Source: Buchnera aphidicola (Brachycaudus tragopogonis) (GTDB lineage Bacteria > Pseudomonadota > Gammaproteobacteria > Enterobacterales > Enterobacteriaceae). Taken from it: DNA of 64,000 bases. A program made the translations under genes and the position numbers. The stretch's first letter is position 1. Each line of letters opens with the position of its first letter. This document shows positions 9,712-20,927 of the stretch, piece after piece. Location: assembly GCF_964059175.1 (NCBI RefSeq), contig NZ_OZ060418.1, positions 248,001 through 312,000 on the forward strand, written 5' to 3'. A model generated the notes under the pieces. The model worked only from the letters and a program-made list of their open reading frames with translations, was not told the origin of the DNA and ran no database searches.

Positions 9712-10518
9712 ATGACCATTAATATTATTACTGCTAGTCTAATTAAAACACTGAGATCTCGTACAGGAGCAGGTTTTTTAGAATGTAAACGAGCATTACT
9801 TGAAGAAAATGGCGATATAGAATTATCAATTGATAATTTGCGAAAATCGGGAAAAATGCATGCTGAAAAAAAAATAAAAAATACTACAAATCAAGGTATG
9901 ATTTTTTCAAAAATAAAAAATAATATTGGTGTTATGCTCGAACTAAATTGTGAAACTGATTTTGTTTCTAAAGATGAATTATTTATATCATTAGGAAAAG
10001 ATATTATCTTAACAACATTAAAAAATGAAATAAAAGATATAAATGAATTAAAAAACATTTTTGAAGAAAAAAGAATAGATTTAGTTTCGAAAGTAAGGGA
10101 AAATATTAATATACGTCGTTTCCATTTTATGCAAGGTGAAAATATTGTTTCATATGTTCATGGTAATAGAATTGGCGTATTAGTTGATGCTAATTTTTTT
10201 AATGCAATTATACTAAAAAATATTGCTATGCATATCGCTGCAAGTAAACCAAAATATGTGCATCCCAAACATGTATCTGATTCTGTTTTTAAACGTGAAT
10301 ATGAAATCCAATTAGCATTAGCAAAAAATCTAAATAAACCTTCTGTTGTATTAAATAAAATTTTAGAAGGAAGAATGAATAAATTTATTAATAATATTTC
10401 TCTTACAGGTCAAAATTTTATTATAGATTCTACTAAAACAGTAGGAGATATACTAAAAGAGCATAATGGATATATTAAATCATTTATTAGATTTGAATTA
10501 GGAGAAGTTATTTTTTAA
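9712..10518 (+). CDS. tsf: Translation elongation factor Ts
   Basis: EF-Ts exchanges GDP for GTP on EF-Tu. The protein has 268 residues, slightly shorter than E. coli (283). The N-terminal UBA-like domain carries [22 protein letters not shown] at about 18-39 (one substitution-rich stretch) and the nucleotide-exchange motif TDFVSK at 82-87. The core ends with the FELGE-type C-terminus. AAGGGAAA precedes the ATG. The 81-base gap after rpsB contains an imperfect hairpin (around 9669-9690), in the position of the E. coli rpsB-tsf attenuator. An A9 run in codons 51-54 is in frame. Confidence 0.96.
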   Translation: MTINIITASLIKTLRSRTGAGFLECKRALLEENGDIELSIDNLRKSGKMHAEKKIKNTTNQGMIFSKIKNNIGVMLELNCETDFVSKDELFISLGKDIILTTLKNEIKDINELKNIFEEKRIDLVSKVRENINIRRFHFMQGENIVSYVHGNRIGVLVDANFFNAIILKNIAMHIAASKPKYVHPKHVSDSVFKREYEIQLALAKNLNKPSVVLNKILEGRMNKFINNISLTGQNFIIDSTKTVGDILKEHNGYIKSFIRFELGEVIF

Positions 10519-10621
10519 AAAATTCTTTAAGTTTTAAAAATGTTTCAATTATTTTTTTAAAGATAGAAAATTTTATTTGATATTTTGATGTTAATGCAAA
10601 AATATATTTAGGTTGAGAAAT

Positions 10622-11350
10622 ATGTCTACGAATGAAAAATTTATATATCGACGTATTTTATTGAAAATAAGTGGGGAAGTATTACAAGGAATTAATAAAT
10701 TTGGTATTGATATAGAATCTTTAAAAAGAATTGCAAAAGAAATTAAATCTATAGTACAGATTGGTGTTCAAGTCGGATTAGTTATTGGAAGTGGTAATTT
10801 ATTCCGAGGTGCTCGATTGTCTAAAATGGGTTTAAATCGTGTAGCTTCTGATCATATTGGCATATTATCAACAGTCATTAATAGTTTAGCAATGAGAGAT
10901 ACCATCAAGTCTGTTTCTTCTATTAAAACTTGCTTGATGTCTGCAATACCATTAAATGGTATTTGCGAAATATATAGTTATGAACGAGCAATGAGTTTAT
11001 TATCTAATAGATGTATAATTATTTTTGCCGCTGGTACCGGGAATCCTTTTTTTACAACTGATTCAGCTGCTTGTTTGCGTGGAATTGAAACAGAATCTGA
11101 TATTATATTAAAAGGCACTAAAGTTAATGGAGTATATTCAACAGATCCAAAAAAAGATTCTAATGCTATTCTTTATAAAAAACTAAGTTATAAAGACGTT
11201 TTAAAAAAAGAACTTAAGGTAATGGATTTAGCTGCTTTTACGCTTGCCAGAGATTATGAGTTACCAATTCGAGTTTTTAATATTAACAAACCTGGATCTT
11301 TATATCGTATTGTTATAGGAAATGATGAAGGAACACTTATTACTAAATAA
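10622..11350 (+). CDS. pyrH: UMP kinase
   Basis: PyrH phosphorylates UMP to UDP and belongs to the amino acid kinase fold, unlike eukaryotic UMP kinases. ATG 10622 ([19 protein letters not shown]) fits E. coli PyrH and follows TAGGTTGAG; a TTG three codons upstream is less likely. The protein has 242 residues. GSGNLFRG is the glycine loop, with [15 protein letters not shown] as the phosphate-binding region and GVYSTDPK near the end of the core. It sits between tsf and frr as in most gammaproteobacteria. Confidence 0.97.
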   Translation: MSTNEKFIYRRILLKISGEVLQGINKFGIDIESLKRIAKEIKSIVQIGVQVGLVIGSGNLFRGARLSKMGLNRVASDHIGILSTVINSLAMRDTIKSVSSIKTCLMSAIPLNGICEIYSYERAMSLLSNRCIIIFAAGTGNPFFTTDSAACLRGIETESDIILKGTKVNGVYSTDPKKDSNAILYKKLSYKDVLKKELKVMDLAAFTLARDYELPIRVFNINKPGSLYRIVIGNDEGTLITK

Positions 11351-11424
11351 AGGATTAAATTAAAATATTTAATCTATAAAGTAATTTTATACTAAATTTA
11401 GCTATATATTGTATAGGTGATTAT

Positions 11425-11982
11425 GTGATTAATGAAATAAATATAAAGAGTCATGCACGAATGGAAGCATGTATTCAAACATTTCAAAGTAATGTAAACA
11501 ATATTAGAACTGGTCGAGCATCACCAACTTTGTTGAATAGTATTTATATTGAATATTTTGGTTCTAAAACTTCTTTACGTCAAGTTTCTAATATAGTAGT
11601 TGAAGATGCACATACTCTAAAAATTAATGTTTTTGATAGTTCTATTACATCTTTAATTAGAAAAGCTATTATAAATTCAAATTTAGATTTAAATCCTGTT
11701 GTACATGGTAAAGATATATTGATACCCATACCATCATTAACAGAAGAAAGAAGGACAAAATTAGTTAAAATAATTCGCAATGATGCAGAAAACAGTCGTA
11801 TTTGTATTCGTAACATTCGTAGAGATTCTAATGATAAAGTTAAGAGACTTCTAAAAGATAAAATTATCAGTGAAGATGAAGAACGTAATTCACAAGTAAA
11901 AATACAAACAATGACAGATCATTACATAAAAAAAATAGAATCTATTGTATTAAAAAAAGAAAAAGAACTAATGAAGTTTTAA
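11425..11982 (+). CDS. frr: Ribosome recycling factor
   Basis: RRF splits post-termination ribosomes together with EF-G. The 185 residues equal the E. coli length. RTGRASPTLLNSI (about 30-42), DAHTLKINVFD and LTEERRTKLVKI are family signatures, followed by the long helical domain NIRRDSNDKVKRLLKDK. Initiation is at GTG 11425, preceded by AGGTGA; the only nearby ATG (11423) runs straight into a stop. The protein is complete. Confidence 0.97.
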   Translation: MINEINIKSHARMEACIQTFQSNVNNIRTGRASPTLLNSIYIEYFGSKTSLRQVSNIVVEDAHTLKINVFDSSITSLIRKAIINSNLDLNPVVHGKDILIPIPSLTEERRTKLVKIIRNDAENSRICIRNIRRDSNDKVKRLLKDKIISEDEERNSQVKIQTMTDHYIKKIESIVLKKEKELMKF

Positions 11983-12052
11983 AAAATTTTGTTTTGTAAT
12001 ATATATTCATTTTATATTCAAAACGAATGATTTTTTTATAATAAGAATATTT

Positions 12053-13249
12053 ATGAAAAAAATAACCATTTTAGGATCAACTGGTTCTATCGGTATTCAC
12101 GCATTATCTATTGTTCAAAAACATCCGAATTTATTTAAGGTCATCGCATTAGTGGCTGATAAAAATACTACTACTATGCTTAAGCAGTGTGAGTTATTTT
12201 CTCCTAATTGGGTAGCAATGAATGATGAAAAATCTGCTAATATATTAAGAGAAAAATTAAAAAAAAGAAAAATAAAAACTCAAGTTGTATCTGGGCAAAA
12301 AAGTATTTGTGAATTAGCTGCATTACCAGAAACTGATCAAGTAATAGCAGCTATTGTTGGAATGGCAGGTTTATTACCTATATTATCTGCTATACATGCT
12401 GGAAAAACCATATTATTAGCTAATAAAGAATCTTTAATTACATCTGGTTATTTATTCATGAAAGCATTGTCTTCTAGTGGAGCTAAAATTTTTCCCATTG
12501 ATAGTGAACATAATGCTATTTTTCAACTTTTACCTTTAAATATGCAAAAAAATATAGGTTTGGCCAATTTTAAAGAAAATGGTGTGAAAAACATTATTTT
12601 AACTGCTTCTGGAGGACCTTTTTACAATTTTTCTTCGCATGATTTATCTAATGTAACTCCTATACAAGCGTGTACTCATCCGAACTGGTCTATGGGAAAA
12701 AAAATATCTGTAGATTCTGCAACGATGATGAATAAGGGTTTAGAATATGTTGAAGCTAGATGGTTGTTTAACGCTTTAGAATCAGAAATTAAAATTTTAA
12801 TTCATCCTGAATCAATAATTCATTCTATGGTTCAGTATTCTGATGGAGCGTTATTGGCACAATTATCAGTTCCTGATATAAGAATTGCTATTTCTTATTC
12901 TATGTCTTGGCCTAATCGTATTGATTCAGGAGTAGATGTTTTAAATTTTTCGAAAATAAAAAAATTATCTTTTTTTGAGCCTAATTTAATTAAATTTCCA
13001 TGTTTAAAGTTAGCTATTGATGCTTTTAATCAAGGTCAAGCTGCTATGACTGTATTAAATGCTGCTAATGAAATTGCTGTATCTGCTTTTCTTAAATCTA
13101 AAATTTCTTTTAATAAAATTTTTGAAGTAAATGTGGAAACGTTAACGTCTTCTTGTTTTTCAGAACCCGAATCAATTGAAGATGTTTTAGAAATTGATAG
13201 AATATCAAGAATATTAGCCAAAAAAATAGTTTTATCATTAGCATTTTAA
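12053..13249 (+). CDS. dxr: 1-deoxy-D-xylulose 5-phosphate reductoisomerase
   Basis: Dxr (IspC) converts DXP to methylerythritol 4-phosphate with NADPH, the committed step of bacterial isoprenoid synthesis. The protein has 398 residues, the same as E. coli. The NADPH motif LGSTGSIG is at 7-14. NKESLITSGY, the metal-binding IDSEHNAIFQLL and ASGGPF, then SVDSATMMNKGLE and HPESIIHSMVQYSDG, are all intact. It lies just upstream of uppS, which uses the pathway's product, as in E. coli. Confidence 0.98.
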   Translation: MKKITILGSTGSIGIHALSIVQKHPNLFKVIALVADKNTTTMLKQCELFSPNWVAMNDEKSANILREKLKKRKIKTQVVSGQKSICELAALPETDQVIAAIVGMAGLLPILSAIHAGKTILLANKESLITSGYLFMKALSSSGAKIFPIDSEHNAIFQLLPLNMQKNIGLANFKENGVKNIILTASGGPFYNFSSHDLSNVTPIQACTHPNWSMGKKISVDSATMMNKGLEYVEARWLFNALESEIKILIHPESIIHSMVQYSDGALLAQLSVPDIRIAISYSMSWPNRIDSGVDVLNFSKIKKLSFFEPNLIKFPCLKLAIDAFNQGQAAMTVLNAANEIAVSAFLKSKISFNKIFEVNVETLTSSCFSEPESIEDVLEIDRISRILAKKIVLSLAF

Positions 13250-13331
13250 AGATATATGATTAAATCATGTTATTTATTATATTTAGAGTTTATAATATAA
13301 TTCTATTTTCAAAGAGAACTGTATACGTATT

Positions 13332-14078
13332 ATGTCTTATCACTCTTCATTGAATTATAAAAAAATTGAAGAAAAAAATCTTCATCACGTAGCAATTATT
13401 ATGGATGGTAACGGACGCTGGGCTAAAAAAAAAGGTAAAATGCGTATTATAGGTCACAAACAAGGTTTTAAAGCAGTAAAAGAAGCAGTTAAATTTGCTA
13501 TTTTAAATAATTTAAAAGTATTAACATTATATGCTTTTAGCAGTGAAAATTGGAGCCGTCCATTATTTGAAATAAAATATTTAATAAAATTGTTTTCGTT
13601 TGCATTAGAAAGTGAAATTGCAAATTTAAAAAAATATAACATTCGATTAAAGATTATTGGAGACATAACATATTTTGATAAAAAATTACAAAATGATATT
13701 AATACAGTAGAAAAAATTACTTTTCAAAACAAGGGTTTAATTTTAAATATAGCTCTTAATTATGGTGGACGATGGGATATAATTCAAAGCGTAAAAAAAA
13801 TTGTTGATCAAGTTCAAAAAGGATTTTTAAATATAGAACAAATTAGAGAGCATACTCTTTCTCAATTTTTATCTACTAGTGAACTTCTTCCCGTAGATTT
13901 AGTTATTAGAACTGGAGGAGAGAAAAGAATTAGTAATTTTTTGTTATGGCAAATAGCTTATTCTGAATTATATTTTACTGATGTTCTGTGGCCTGATTTT
14001 AATCGATATGTTTTTCAAGATGCTGTAGATTTTTTTATATCTCGTGAACGTCGTTTTGGTGGATTAAAAAAATATTAG
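13332..14078 (+). CDS. uppS: Undecaprenyl diphosphate synthase
   Basis: UppS extends farnesyl diphosphate with eight cis isoprene units to make the C55 carrier used in peptidoglycan synthesis. The protein has 248 residues (E. coli 253). The catalytic MDGNGRWAKK is at 24-33 (D25), followed by LYAFSSENWSRP and the C-terminal RTGGEKRISNFLLWQ and YFTDVLWPDF motifs. E. coli has cdsA and rseP between uppS and bamA; here bamA follows directly. An A9 run at 13425-13433 lies in the lysine codons after the catalytic motif and is in frame. Confidence 0.97.
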   Translation: MSYHSSLNYKKIEEKNLHHVAIIMDGNGRWAKKKGKMRIIGHKQGFKAVKEAVKFAILNNLKVLTLYAFSSENWSRPLFEIKYLIKLFSFALESEIANLKKYNIRLKIIGDITYFDKKLQNDINTVEKITFQNKGLILNIALNYGGRWDIIQSVKKIVDQVQKGFLNIEQIREHTLSQFLSTSELLPVDLVIRTGGEKRISNFLLWQIAYSELYFTDVLWPDFNRYVFQDAVDFFISRERRFGGLKKY

Positions 14079-14237
14079 AAATAATATTTCTAAAATAAAT
14101 AAAATGTAAATACATATTAAAAATTATTTTTTAAATTATTAGTTAATTGTATTTGACTTTATAATTTCTTCTAAACTGTCATAATTTTAAAAAAAATTTT
14201 ACAAAAGATGAAATATATTGCAGGAAAAATAGTGATA

Positions 14238-16646
14238 ATGTTCATAAAAAAATTTTTTATCTCTTTTTTAATTTTTTTTAGTATTTCTGTTTATGCACAA
14301 AATACCTGGACAGTACAGGATATTAAATTTCAAGGATTAAAAAATGTTTCAAAAAATGAAACATTAAAAAATGTTTTTTTTAGTATTGGAAGTAAAATCT
14401 CTCAATATGATATAAAAAATAGTATTAACGCTTTATTTAAAACTGGACGATTTGAAGACATTAAAGTGATTTATTCAGGCACAACTATTACCTTTGATCT
14501 TAAAGAGAGACCGATTATTTCTAAAGTTATTATATCTGGCAACAAGATTATTACGAATTCTATATTAGAAAAATATTTAGAAAAATTGAATATTAAAAAA
14601 GATGGTGTGCTAAATCCTTTTATAATGAAAAATTTTATTAAAACAATAGAAGATTTTTATCATGATATTGGAAGATACAAAGCACGTATTAAAATATTAA
14701 AAATTTTTTCAAAAGAAAATACTGTTGATTTAAAAATACTTATTGATGAAGGTGTTTTAACAAAAATTAATAGTATTAAAATAATAGGCAATAAAGATTT
14801 TTCCGAAGAAAAAATCATGTCATTATTTAAATTAAAAGATCACCACACTTGGTGGAATTTTTTAGATAAAAACACTTATTCTCCTCAAGAGTTTCAGAAT
14901 GATTTAGATCGTCTTAGTAATTTTTATTTAAATCAGGGGTATTTTTATTTTAATATAGATGATAAAGAAGTAAAATTTCTTCAAGATAAAGATTATGTAG
15001 ATATTAATCTTAATATATTTGAAGGTAAAAAATATAAAATTGATAATTTTTTTATAAATGGTAATTTATTTGAATATCAAAAAAGCATTAAAAATATAAT
15101 TAATATTAATCATAATGAGTTATATAATAAAGAAAAAATTAATTTTATTTTAAAAAAAATTTCAATGTTTTTATCTGAACACGGATATATTAATGCTAAA
15201 ATTTTAGTAGATCCAAAAATTAATCATAATAAGAAAATAATAACATTAAATTTTAATATAGATATTAAAAACCGTTATTTTGTAAAAAGAATTAATTTTA
15301 AAGGAAATTATTTTACTCAAGATAAGGTTTTACGTCGTGAAATTAAGCAAATAGAAGGCGAATACTTTAATTCTAAATTAATAGATTCTAGTAAAGATTC
15401 ATTAGAAAAAACAAAATATTTTAGTGAGGTTCAAGTAATAAAAAATATACTATCTGATAATTCTAATCAAGTTGATGTTACTTATATAGTAAAAGAAAAA
15501 CCTACTGGATCTATAAATTTTGGTTTAGGATACGGAATGGATAACGGAATAAGCTTTAATACTTCTTTTTCTCAAGAAAACATATTTGGTTCCGGAAATT
15601 CTTTAAAAGTTAGTGCTATTAAAAACAATAATCAAAAATATACTGATTTATCAATTAGCTATCCGTATTTAATGACTAATCATACAGATTTAAATACTAG
15701 ATTTTTTTATAATGATTTTAAATATAATTTTAATAGTATTTCAAATTTAAAAAAAAATACTTATGGTTTCGAAAGTAATTTAGGATTTTTAATTAATGAT
15801 AATAATCGAGTAAATTTTGGATTAGGATACAGTCATAATGGTATTTTTAATACAAAAAATCAAGTAATAGATTATAAAATAAAAGAGAAAACAAATTTTG
15901 ATATAAATTTTGTAGAAGATAGTTTAGTTAATGATTTTACTTTAAATTATTCTTGGATTTATGACAGTTTAAAATATTTTTATTTTCCTTTTTCTGGAAA
16001 TCAAACATATATAAGCGGAAAAAATACTATTCCTGGTTCTGATAATAGTTTTTATAAAATAGTACTAGATAGCGAGCAATATATTCCATTAGAAAAAACA
16101 AACAATTTTATATTTTTAAGTCACATTCATATGGGTATAGGAAATAGTTTTAAACAAGAACAATTACCTTTTTACGAAAATTTTTATGCTAATAGTGCAA
16201 ATAATATTCGTGGATTTCGTACTAACACTATTGGTCCTAAAAAAAATTATTCTAACTCTGATTTAGAGAACTGTATTGGATATCAAAATAATAATTTATG
16301 TGAATCTATTGATTCTATTGGTGGAAATACTACTGCAATAGTAAATTTAGAGTTGATTACACCTATTCCATTTATTCAATATGAACAATATTCTCAATTT
16401 CTTCGATCTGCTTTTTTTATAGATGTTGGCAATATTTGGAATACGACATCAAATGATATATCGAGTTTAAATTCACTAAAATTTCTAAAAAATAATGCTT
16501 TAAATAATATTTATGCATCATTTGGTCTTTCATTACAATGGTTTTCTCCCATTGGTCCATTAGTTTTTTCTTATGCACTTCCTATTCAAAAAAATAAAAA
16601 CCATCAATTAGAAGCATTTCAATTTAATTTTGGTAAAAATTGGTAA
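14238..16646 (+). CDS. bamA: Outer membrane protein assembly factor BamA
   Basis: BamA is the Omp85-family core of the machine that folds beta-barrels into the outer membrane. ATG 14238 gives a 22-residue signal peptide ([20 protein letters not shown], then QN) and follows GCAGGAAAA; an in-frame ATG at 14208 has no counterpart in the family. The protein has 802 residues. Five POTRA domains (about 23-420) start with [15 protein letters not shown], followed by a 16-strand barrel. The conserved RGF of barrel loop L6 is at 658-660 in [13 protein letters not shown]. The protein ends FNFGKNW, matching the E. coli FNIGKTW signal. Its partner skp is missing downstream. Confidence 0.97.
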   Translation: MFIKKFFISFLIFFSISVYAQNTWTVQDIKFQGLKNVSKNETLKNVFFSIGSKISQYDIKNSINALFKTGRFEDIKVIYSGTTITFDLKERPIISKVIISGNKIITNSILEKYLEKLNIKKDGVLNPFIMKNFIKTIEDFYHDIGRYKARIKILKIFSKENTVDLKILIDEGVLTKINSIKIIGNKDFSEEKIMSLFKLKDHHTWWNFLDKNTYSPQEFQNDLDRLSNFYLNQGYFYFNIDDKEVKFLQDKDYVDINLNIFEGKKYKIDNFFINGNLFEYQKSIKNIININHNELYNKEKINFILKKISMFLSEHGYINAKILVDPKINHNKKIITLNFNIDIKNRYFVKRINFKGNYFTQDKVLRREIKQIEGEYFNSKLIDSSKDSLEKTKYFSEVQVIKNILSDNSNQVDVTYIVKEKPTGSINFGLGYGMDNGISFNTSFSQENIFGSGNSLKVSAIKNNNQKYTDLSISYPYLMTNHTDLNTRFFYNDFKYNFNSISNLKKNTYGFESNLGFLINDNNRVNFGLGYSHNGIFNTKNQVIDYKIKEKTNFDINFVEDSLVNDFTLNYSWIYDSLKYFYFPFSGNQTYISGKNTIPGSDNSFYKIVLDSEQYIPLEKTNNFIFLSHIHMGIGNSFKQEQLPFYENFYANSANNIRGFRTNTIGPKKNYSNSDLENCIGYQNNNLCESIDSIGGNTTAIVNLELITPIPFIQYEQYSQFLRSAFFIDVGNIWNTTSNDISSLNSLKFLKNNALNNIYASFGLSLQWFSPIGPLVFSYALPIQKNKNHQLEAFQFNFGKNW

Positions 16647-16775
16647 TTATTAAACAGCTTTATAAAAAAATATTTTTTTCTGTGAAGAAAAACAATTAGT
16701 ATATTTTTCTAGGTAAAAAAATATAACACTTATACGTGTAAAAATATTTAGAATAAGGTTAGAATTTTGAATGTT

Positions 16776-17222
16776 ATGAATCAAACTTTAAATATTGAAG
16801 AAATTTTAAAAATTTTACCGCATCGCTATCCTTTTTTACTTGTTGATAAGATTATAAGTTTTAAAAATTTTAAATATTTGCGCGCAGTAAAAAATTGTAC
16901 ATTTAATGAACCATACTTCCAAGGTCATTTTATTAAAAAACCTATTTTTCCAGGTGTATTAATTATAGAAGCTATGGCACAAGCTTCTGGTATTTTAATA
17001 TATAATAGTACAGGTGAACTGAATATCAATAAATTATATTATTTTGTAGGTGTAGATAATACTCGATTTAAAAAAAATGCCATTCCTGGTGATCAAATAT
17101 TTATAGAGGTAATTTTTTTGAAACAATATAAAAATATTTTAAAATTTAAAAATATTGCTATGGTTGATGATAATATTATCTGTAAATCTACAATTATTTT
17201 TGCTAAGAAATATTTTGTGTAA
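16776..17222 (+). CDS. fabZ: 3-hydroxyacyl-ACP dehydratase FabZ
   Basis: FabZ dehydrates 3-hydroxyacyl-ACP in type II fatty acid synthesis. The protein has 148 residues from ATG 16776 (MNQTLNIEEILKILPHRYPF); a TTG at 16767 and an out-of-frame ATG at 16771 are alternatives. The catalytic residues are H51 (FQGHFIKKPIFPG) and E65 (VLIIEAMAQASG) of the hotdog fold. In E. coli the neighbours are lpxD and lpxA; both are gone here, leaving fabZ alone between bamA and dnaE. It is 35 bases before dnaE. Confidence 0.95.
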   Translation: MNQTLNIEEILKILPHRYPFLLVDKIISFKNFKYLRAVKNCTFNEPYFQGHFIKKPIFPGVLIIEAMAQASGILIYNSTGELNINKLYYFVGVDNTRFKKNAIPGDQIFIEVIFLKQYKNILKFKNIAMVDDNIICKSTIIFAKKYFV

Positions 17223-17257
17223 TTTAAACATATATTTATATAAATTTCGGGAAGTTT

Positions 17258-20200
17258 ATGAATGAAGCAAAATTTTTTCACCTGAATGTGCATAGTGATT
17301 ACTCTATTATTGATGGATTGTCTAAACCTGAAGATTTAGTTAAAAAAGCAGTATCTTTAGGGATGTCTGCTCTTGCAATAACAGATTACAACAATTTATA
17401 TGGTGTAATTAAATTTTATAATACTGCTCATGAATTGGGTTTAAAACCAATTATTGGAGTTACAGTAAAGTTTTTTTCTAATCTACTTAATAATGAGTTA
17501 ACAAAATTAACTTTGTTAGCTTCTAATGAAGAAGGGTATAAAAATTTAATCCTGTTAATTTCTAAAGCATATCAAAAGGGATATACTAATAATTATGATG
17601 TAACTATTGAAAAAAAATGGTTATTAGAAATAAATAAAGGATTAATTTTACTTTCGGGTGGTTGTCAAGGTGAACTTGGAAAAGTTTTACTTCGTGGTGA
17701 ATTATCTTTAATATCTACTTGTTTATCTTTTTATCAGAAAAACTTTACCAATTCTTATTATTTAGAATTATTTCGCACAAATAGAAAAAATGAAGAGAAA
17801 TATTTAAATTTAGCAGTAGATTTATCTTTTTCAAAAAATATTCCAGTTGTTGCTACCAATGATGTTTGTTTTTTAAATAAAGAAGATTTTAAAGTTCATA
17901 AAATTAGAATTGCTATTAACGAAGGTGAAATACTACAAGAATCAAAAATTCAAAATAATTATAGTAATCAACAGTTTTTAAAAAGTGAACAAGAAATGTG
18001 TCAACTTTTTCATGATATTCCAGAAGCTCTTGTTAATAGTGTAGAAATTGTAAAACGCTGTAATGTTTTTATATATTCTGGTAAATATTTTTTACCACAA
18101 TTTCCTACTGGAAAAATAAGTGTTGAAAATTATTTAATAGTACAAGCATATAAAGGTATGGAAGAGCGTTTAAGTTTATATAATTTGAATAATAAAAAAT
18201 ATTCAATTGTTTATGATCAATATAAAAATCGTTTGGATATGGAACTTGATGTAATTAATAAAATGGGTTTTCCTGGATATTTTTTAATTGTTATGGAATT
18301 TATACAATGGGCAAAAGATAATGGTATACCAGTAGGTCCGGGACGTGGCTCTGGTGCAGGTTCTCTTGTAGCTTATGTATTAAATATTACAGAAGTAGAT
18401 CCTTTATTTTTTAATCTTTTATTCGAACGTTTTTTGAATCCAGAACGTATTTCATTACCTGATTTTGACATTGATTTTTGTATGGAAAAACGGGATAAAG
18501 TAATTGATCATGTTGCAGATATATATGGAAGAAATGCAGTGGCGCAGATTATCACTTTTGGAACAATGACTGCTAAAGCTGTTATTAGAGATGTTGGGCG
18601 GGTTTTAGGTTACCCATATGGATTTATTAATAAATTATCTAAATTAGTACCTTTAGATCCTGGAATAACATTAAAACAAGCTTTTTCTAAAGAATCAGAA
18701 TTATATTATCTTTATAATAACAATGAAGATGTGAAAATTTTGATTGATGTTGCTAAAAAACTAGAAGGCACAAATAGGAATGTAGGTAAACATGCAGGAG
18801 GTGTAGTTATTTCACCTACTAAAATTACTGATTTTTGCCCGCTATATTGTGATGAACATGGAGCTAATCCAGTTACTCAATTCGATAAAAACGATATAGA
18901 ATATATAGGATTAGTTAAATTTGATTTTCTTGGTTTGCGTACATTAACTATTATTAATTATGCAGTAGAAATGATTAATTTACAATTACGATTGAATAAA
19001 GAAAAAAAAATCAATATTAATTCTATTCCTCTCGATGATAGTAAATGTTTTAATGTATTGAAAAAATCTGAAACTATTGCTATATTTCAATTAGAATCTT
19101 ATGGTATGAAGGATCTAATTAAACGATTACAACCTGATTGTTTTGAAGATATCATTGCTTTAGTAGCACTTTTTAGACCGGGTCCCTTGCAATCTGGCAT
19201 GGTTGATAATTTTATTAATAGAAAGCACGGACGTGAAAAAATTTCATATCCTGACCATAAGTGGCAGCATGTATTATTAAAACCGATATTAGAATCAACG
19301 TATGGTATTATTCTATATCAAGAACAGGTAATGCAAATAGCGCAAGTTTTAGCAGGTTATACTCTAGGGCATGCAGATATTTTAAGACGTGCAATGAGTA
19401 AAAAAAACTTAAAAGATATGGTAAAACAACGAGCTATATTTGAGATAGGAGCTTTAAAAAATGGTATTAATAGAAAATTAGCAATTAAAATTTTTGACTT
19501 GTTAGAAAAATTTGCAGGATATGGATTTAATAAATCTCATTCTGTAGCTTATGCTTTAGTTTCTTATCAAACGTTATGGTTAAAAACGCATTATCCTGCT
19601 GAATTTATGGCTGCGGCTATGACATCTGATATAGATAATACAGAAAAAATTGTTATTTTAGTTAATGAAACTCTTCGTATGGGAGTCAAAATAATACCTC
19701 CAAATATAAATTTTAGTAAATATGAATTTTATGTTGATGAAAAAAGAAATGTAGTTTATGGATTAGGAGCGATTAAAGGAATAGGAGAAAATTCAGTACA
19801 ATATCTTGTGAAAGAACGAAAGAAAAATGGAATTTTTATAGATTTATTTGATCTTTGTATGCGTATTGATTCTAATAAGATAACACATAGAGTATTAGAA
19901 AAATTAATAATGTCTGGAAGTTGTGATTGTTTTAATAAACCTCGAAATTATTTGCTTAAATCAATTGATGATGCTATAAAAGCATCAAAAGAATCAGTTA
20001 AGATTAGATATTTTAAACAAGACAGTCTTTTCGGTTTATTTAAAGATGAATTACAACAAGTAAAAAAAAATAATTTTATTAATTTAACATATTCTGAAAA
20101 AAATGAATTAGACAATGAATATCAAGTATTAGGATTTTATTTAACAGGTCATCCTATTGATCAGTATGCAATAGAATTAAAACATTATGTTAACAACATT

Positions 20201-20737
20201 ACTTTATCAAAATTAAAAAATATAGAAAAAAATGAAAAAATTTTAGTAGCAGGGGTTGTAGTTTCTATTAAAATAAAAATAACGAAAAATAAAAATCGTA
20301 TAGCTATTTTAACATTAGATGATAATACTAGTCGTTTAGAAGTGATAATTTTTAAAGATTTATTGAAATTACATGAATCTTTATTAAAATTAAATAAAAT
20401 ATTAATAATAGAAGGAGTTTTAAATATTAGTTTTATTAATAAAAGCATTAAAATGACTGCTTCTAACATTATGAATTTAAATATGGCACGAAAAAAGTAT
20501 ATAAAAAAATTAATAATTATGTTAAAAGAGGAAAAAACAGATATTTTATTTTTAAAAAAACTATATAAGTGTTTAGAAAAACAACCTAAAGGTAATATTC
20601 CTATTTGTATTGCTTATTGTAAAAAAAATATTTGCTTAAATTTAAAATTAAATAATAAATGGTTTATCAGTATTACTGATAATTTTTTAAACGAATTAAA
20701 AAAAATAGTAGGATTAAAAAAAATACTACTAAAATAG
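17258..20737 (+). CDS. dnaE: DNA polymerase III alpha subunit
   Basis: DnaE is the replicative polymerase. The protein has 1159 residues (E. coli 1160). The N-terminal PHP domain starts FFHLNVHSDYSIIDGLSKPE. The palm has GPGRGSGAGSLVAY near 354-368. The catalytic aspartates are in PDFDIDFCMEKRDKV near 400 and VKFDFLGLRTL near 552. GYGFNKSHSVAYALVSYQTLWLK is split here to GYGFNKSHSVAYALVSYQT plus its continuation (helix-hairpin-helix region nearby). The C-terminal part has the OB fold and a lysine-rich tau-binding region. A strong ATG follows TCGGGAAG. It is complete and ends before a terminator. Confidence 0.98.
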   Translation: MNEAKFFHLNVHSDYSIIDGLSKPEDLVKKAVSLGMSALAITDYNNLYGVIKFYNTAHELGLKPIIGVTVKFFSNLLNNELTKLTLLASNEEGYKNLILLISKAYQKGYTNNYDVTIEKKWLLEINKGLILLSGGCQGELGKVLLRGELSLISTCLSFYQKNFTNSYYLELFRTNRKNEEKYLNLAVDLSFSKNIPVVATNDVCFLNKEDFKVHKIRIAINEGEILQESKIQNNYSNQQFLKSEQEMCQLFHDIPEALVNSVEIVKRCNVFIYSGKYFLPQFPTGKISVENYLIVQAYKGMEERLSLYNLNNKKYSIVYDQYKNRLDMELDVINKMGFPGYFLIVMEFIQWAKDNGIPVGPGRGSGAGSLVAYVLNITEVDPLFFNLLFERFLNPERISLPDFDIDFCMEKRDKVIDHVADIYGRNAVAQIITFGTMTAKAVIRDVGRVLGYPYGFINKLSKLVPLDPGITLKQAFSKESELYYLYNNNEDVKILIDVAKKLEGTNRNVGKHAGGVVISPTKITDFCPLYCDEHGANPVTQFDKNDIEYIGLVKFDFLGLRTLTIINYAVEMINLQLRLNKEKKININSIPLDDSKCFNVLKKSETIAIFQLESYGMKDLIKRLQPDCFEDIIALVALFRPGPLQSGMVDNFINRKHGREKISYPDHKWQHVLLKPILESTYGIILYQEQVMQIAQVLAGYTLGHADILRRAMSKKNLKDMVKQRAIFEIGALKNGINRKLAIKIFDLLEKFAGYGFNKSHSVAYALVSYQTLWLKTHYPAEFMAAAMTSDIDNTEKIVILVNETLRMGVKIIPPNINFSKYEFYVDEKRNVVYGLGAIKGIGENSVQYLVKERKKNGIFIDLFDLCMRIDSNKITHRVLEKLIMSGSCDCFNKPRNYLLKSIDDAIKASKESVKIRYFKQDSLFGLFKDELQQVKKNNFINLTYSEKNELDNEYQVLGFYLTGHPIDQYAIELKHYVNNITLSKLKNIEKNEKILVAGVVVSIKIKITKNKNRIAILTLDDNTSRLEVIIFKDLLKLHESLLKLNKILIIEGVLNISFINKSIKMTASNIMNLNMARKKYIKKLIIMLKEEKTDILFLKKLYKCLEKQPKGNIPICIAYCKKNICLNLKLNNKWFISITDNFLNELKKIVGLKKILLK

Positions 20738-20819
20738 TATTTGTACCATGATCTATTTTATTTAAAAACAATTAATTTTTAATTTAAAAATTAAATATAT
20801 AATAACTATATTGTGTAAT

Positions 20820-20870
20820 ATAACTCGCAAAAATATTAGTTAGTATAAAAATACTGCGAGTTATTTTTTT
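20820..20870 (+). terminator. Terminator of dnaE
   Basis: A perfect 10-bp stem, ATAACTCGCA (20820-20829) with TGCGAGTTAT (20855-20864), encloses a 25-base loop and runs into T7 at 20864-20870. It lies between convergent dnaE and proS, and the T run marks the plus strand. Confidence 0.85.
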
Positions 20871-20927
20871 ATAGTTTTTTCAAAACATTTTTTATGTTAT
20901 AAGTATAGTATTTAAAGAAGTTAAAAT

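Noticed and set aside
14075..14093. Near-palindrome TTAGAAATA/TATTTCTAA over the uppS stop codon.
   Set aside because: The loop is too small for the full stem and no T run follows; not a convincing terminator.
14343..14365. Perfect 8-bp hairpin (AATGTTTC/GAAACATT) near the start of bamA.
   Set aside because: It encodes normal POTRA residues ([10 protein letters not shown]), and such A/T stems are expected by chance; no regulatory context.
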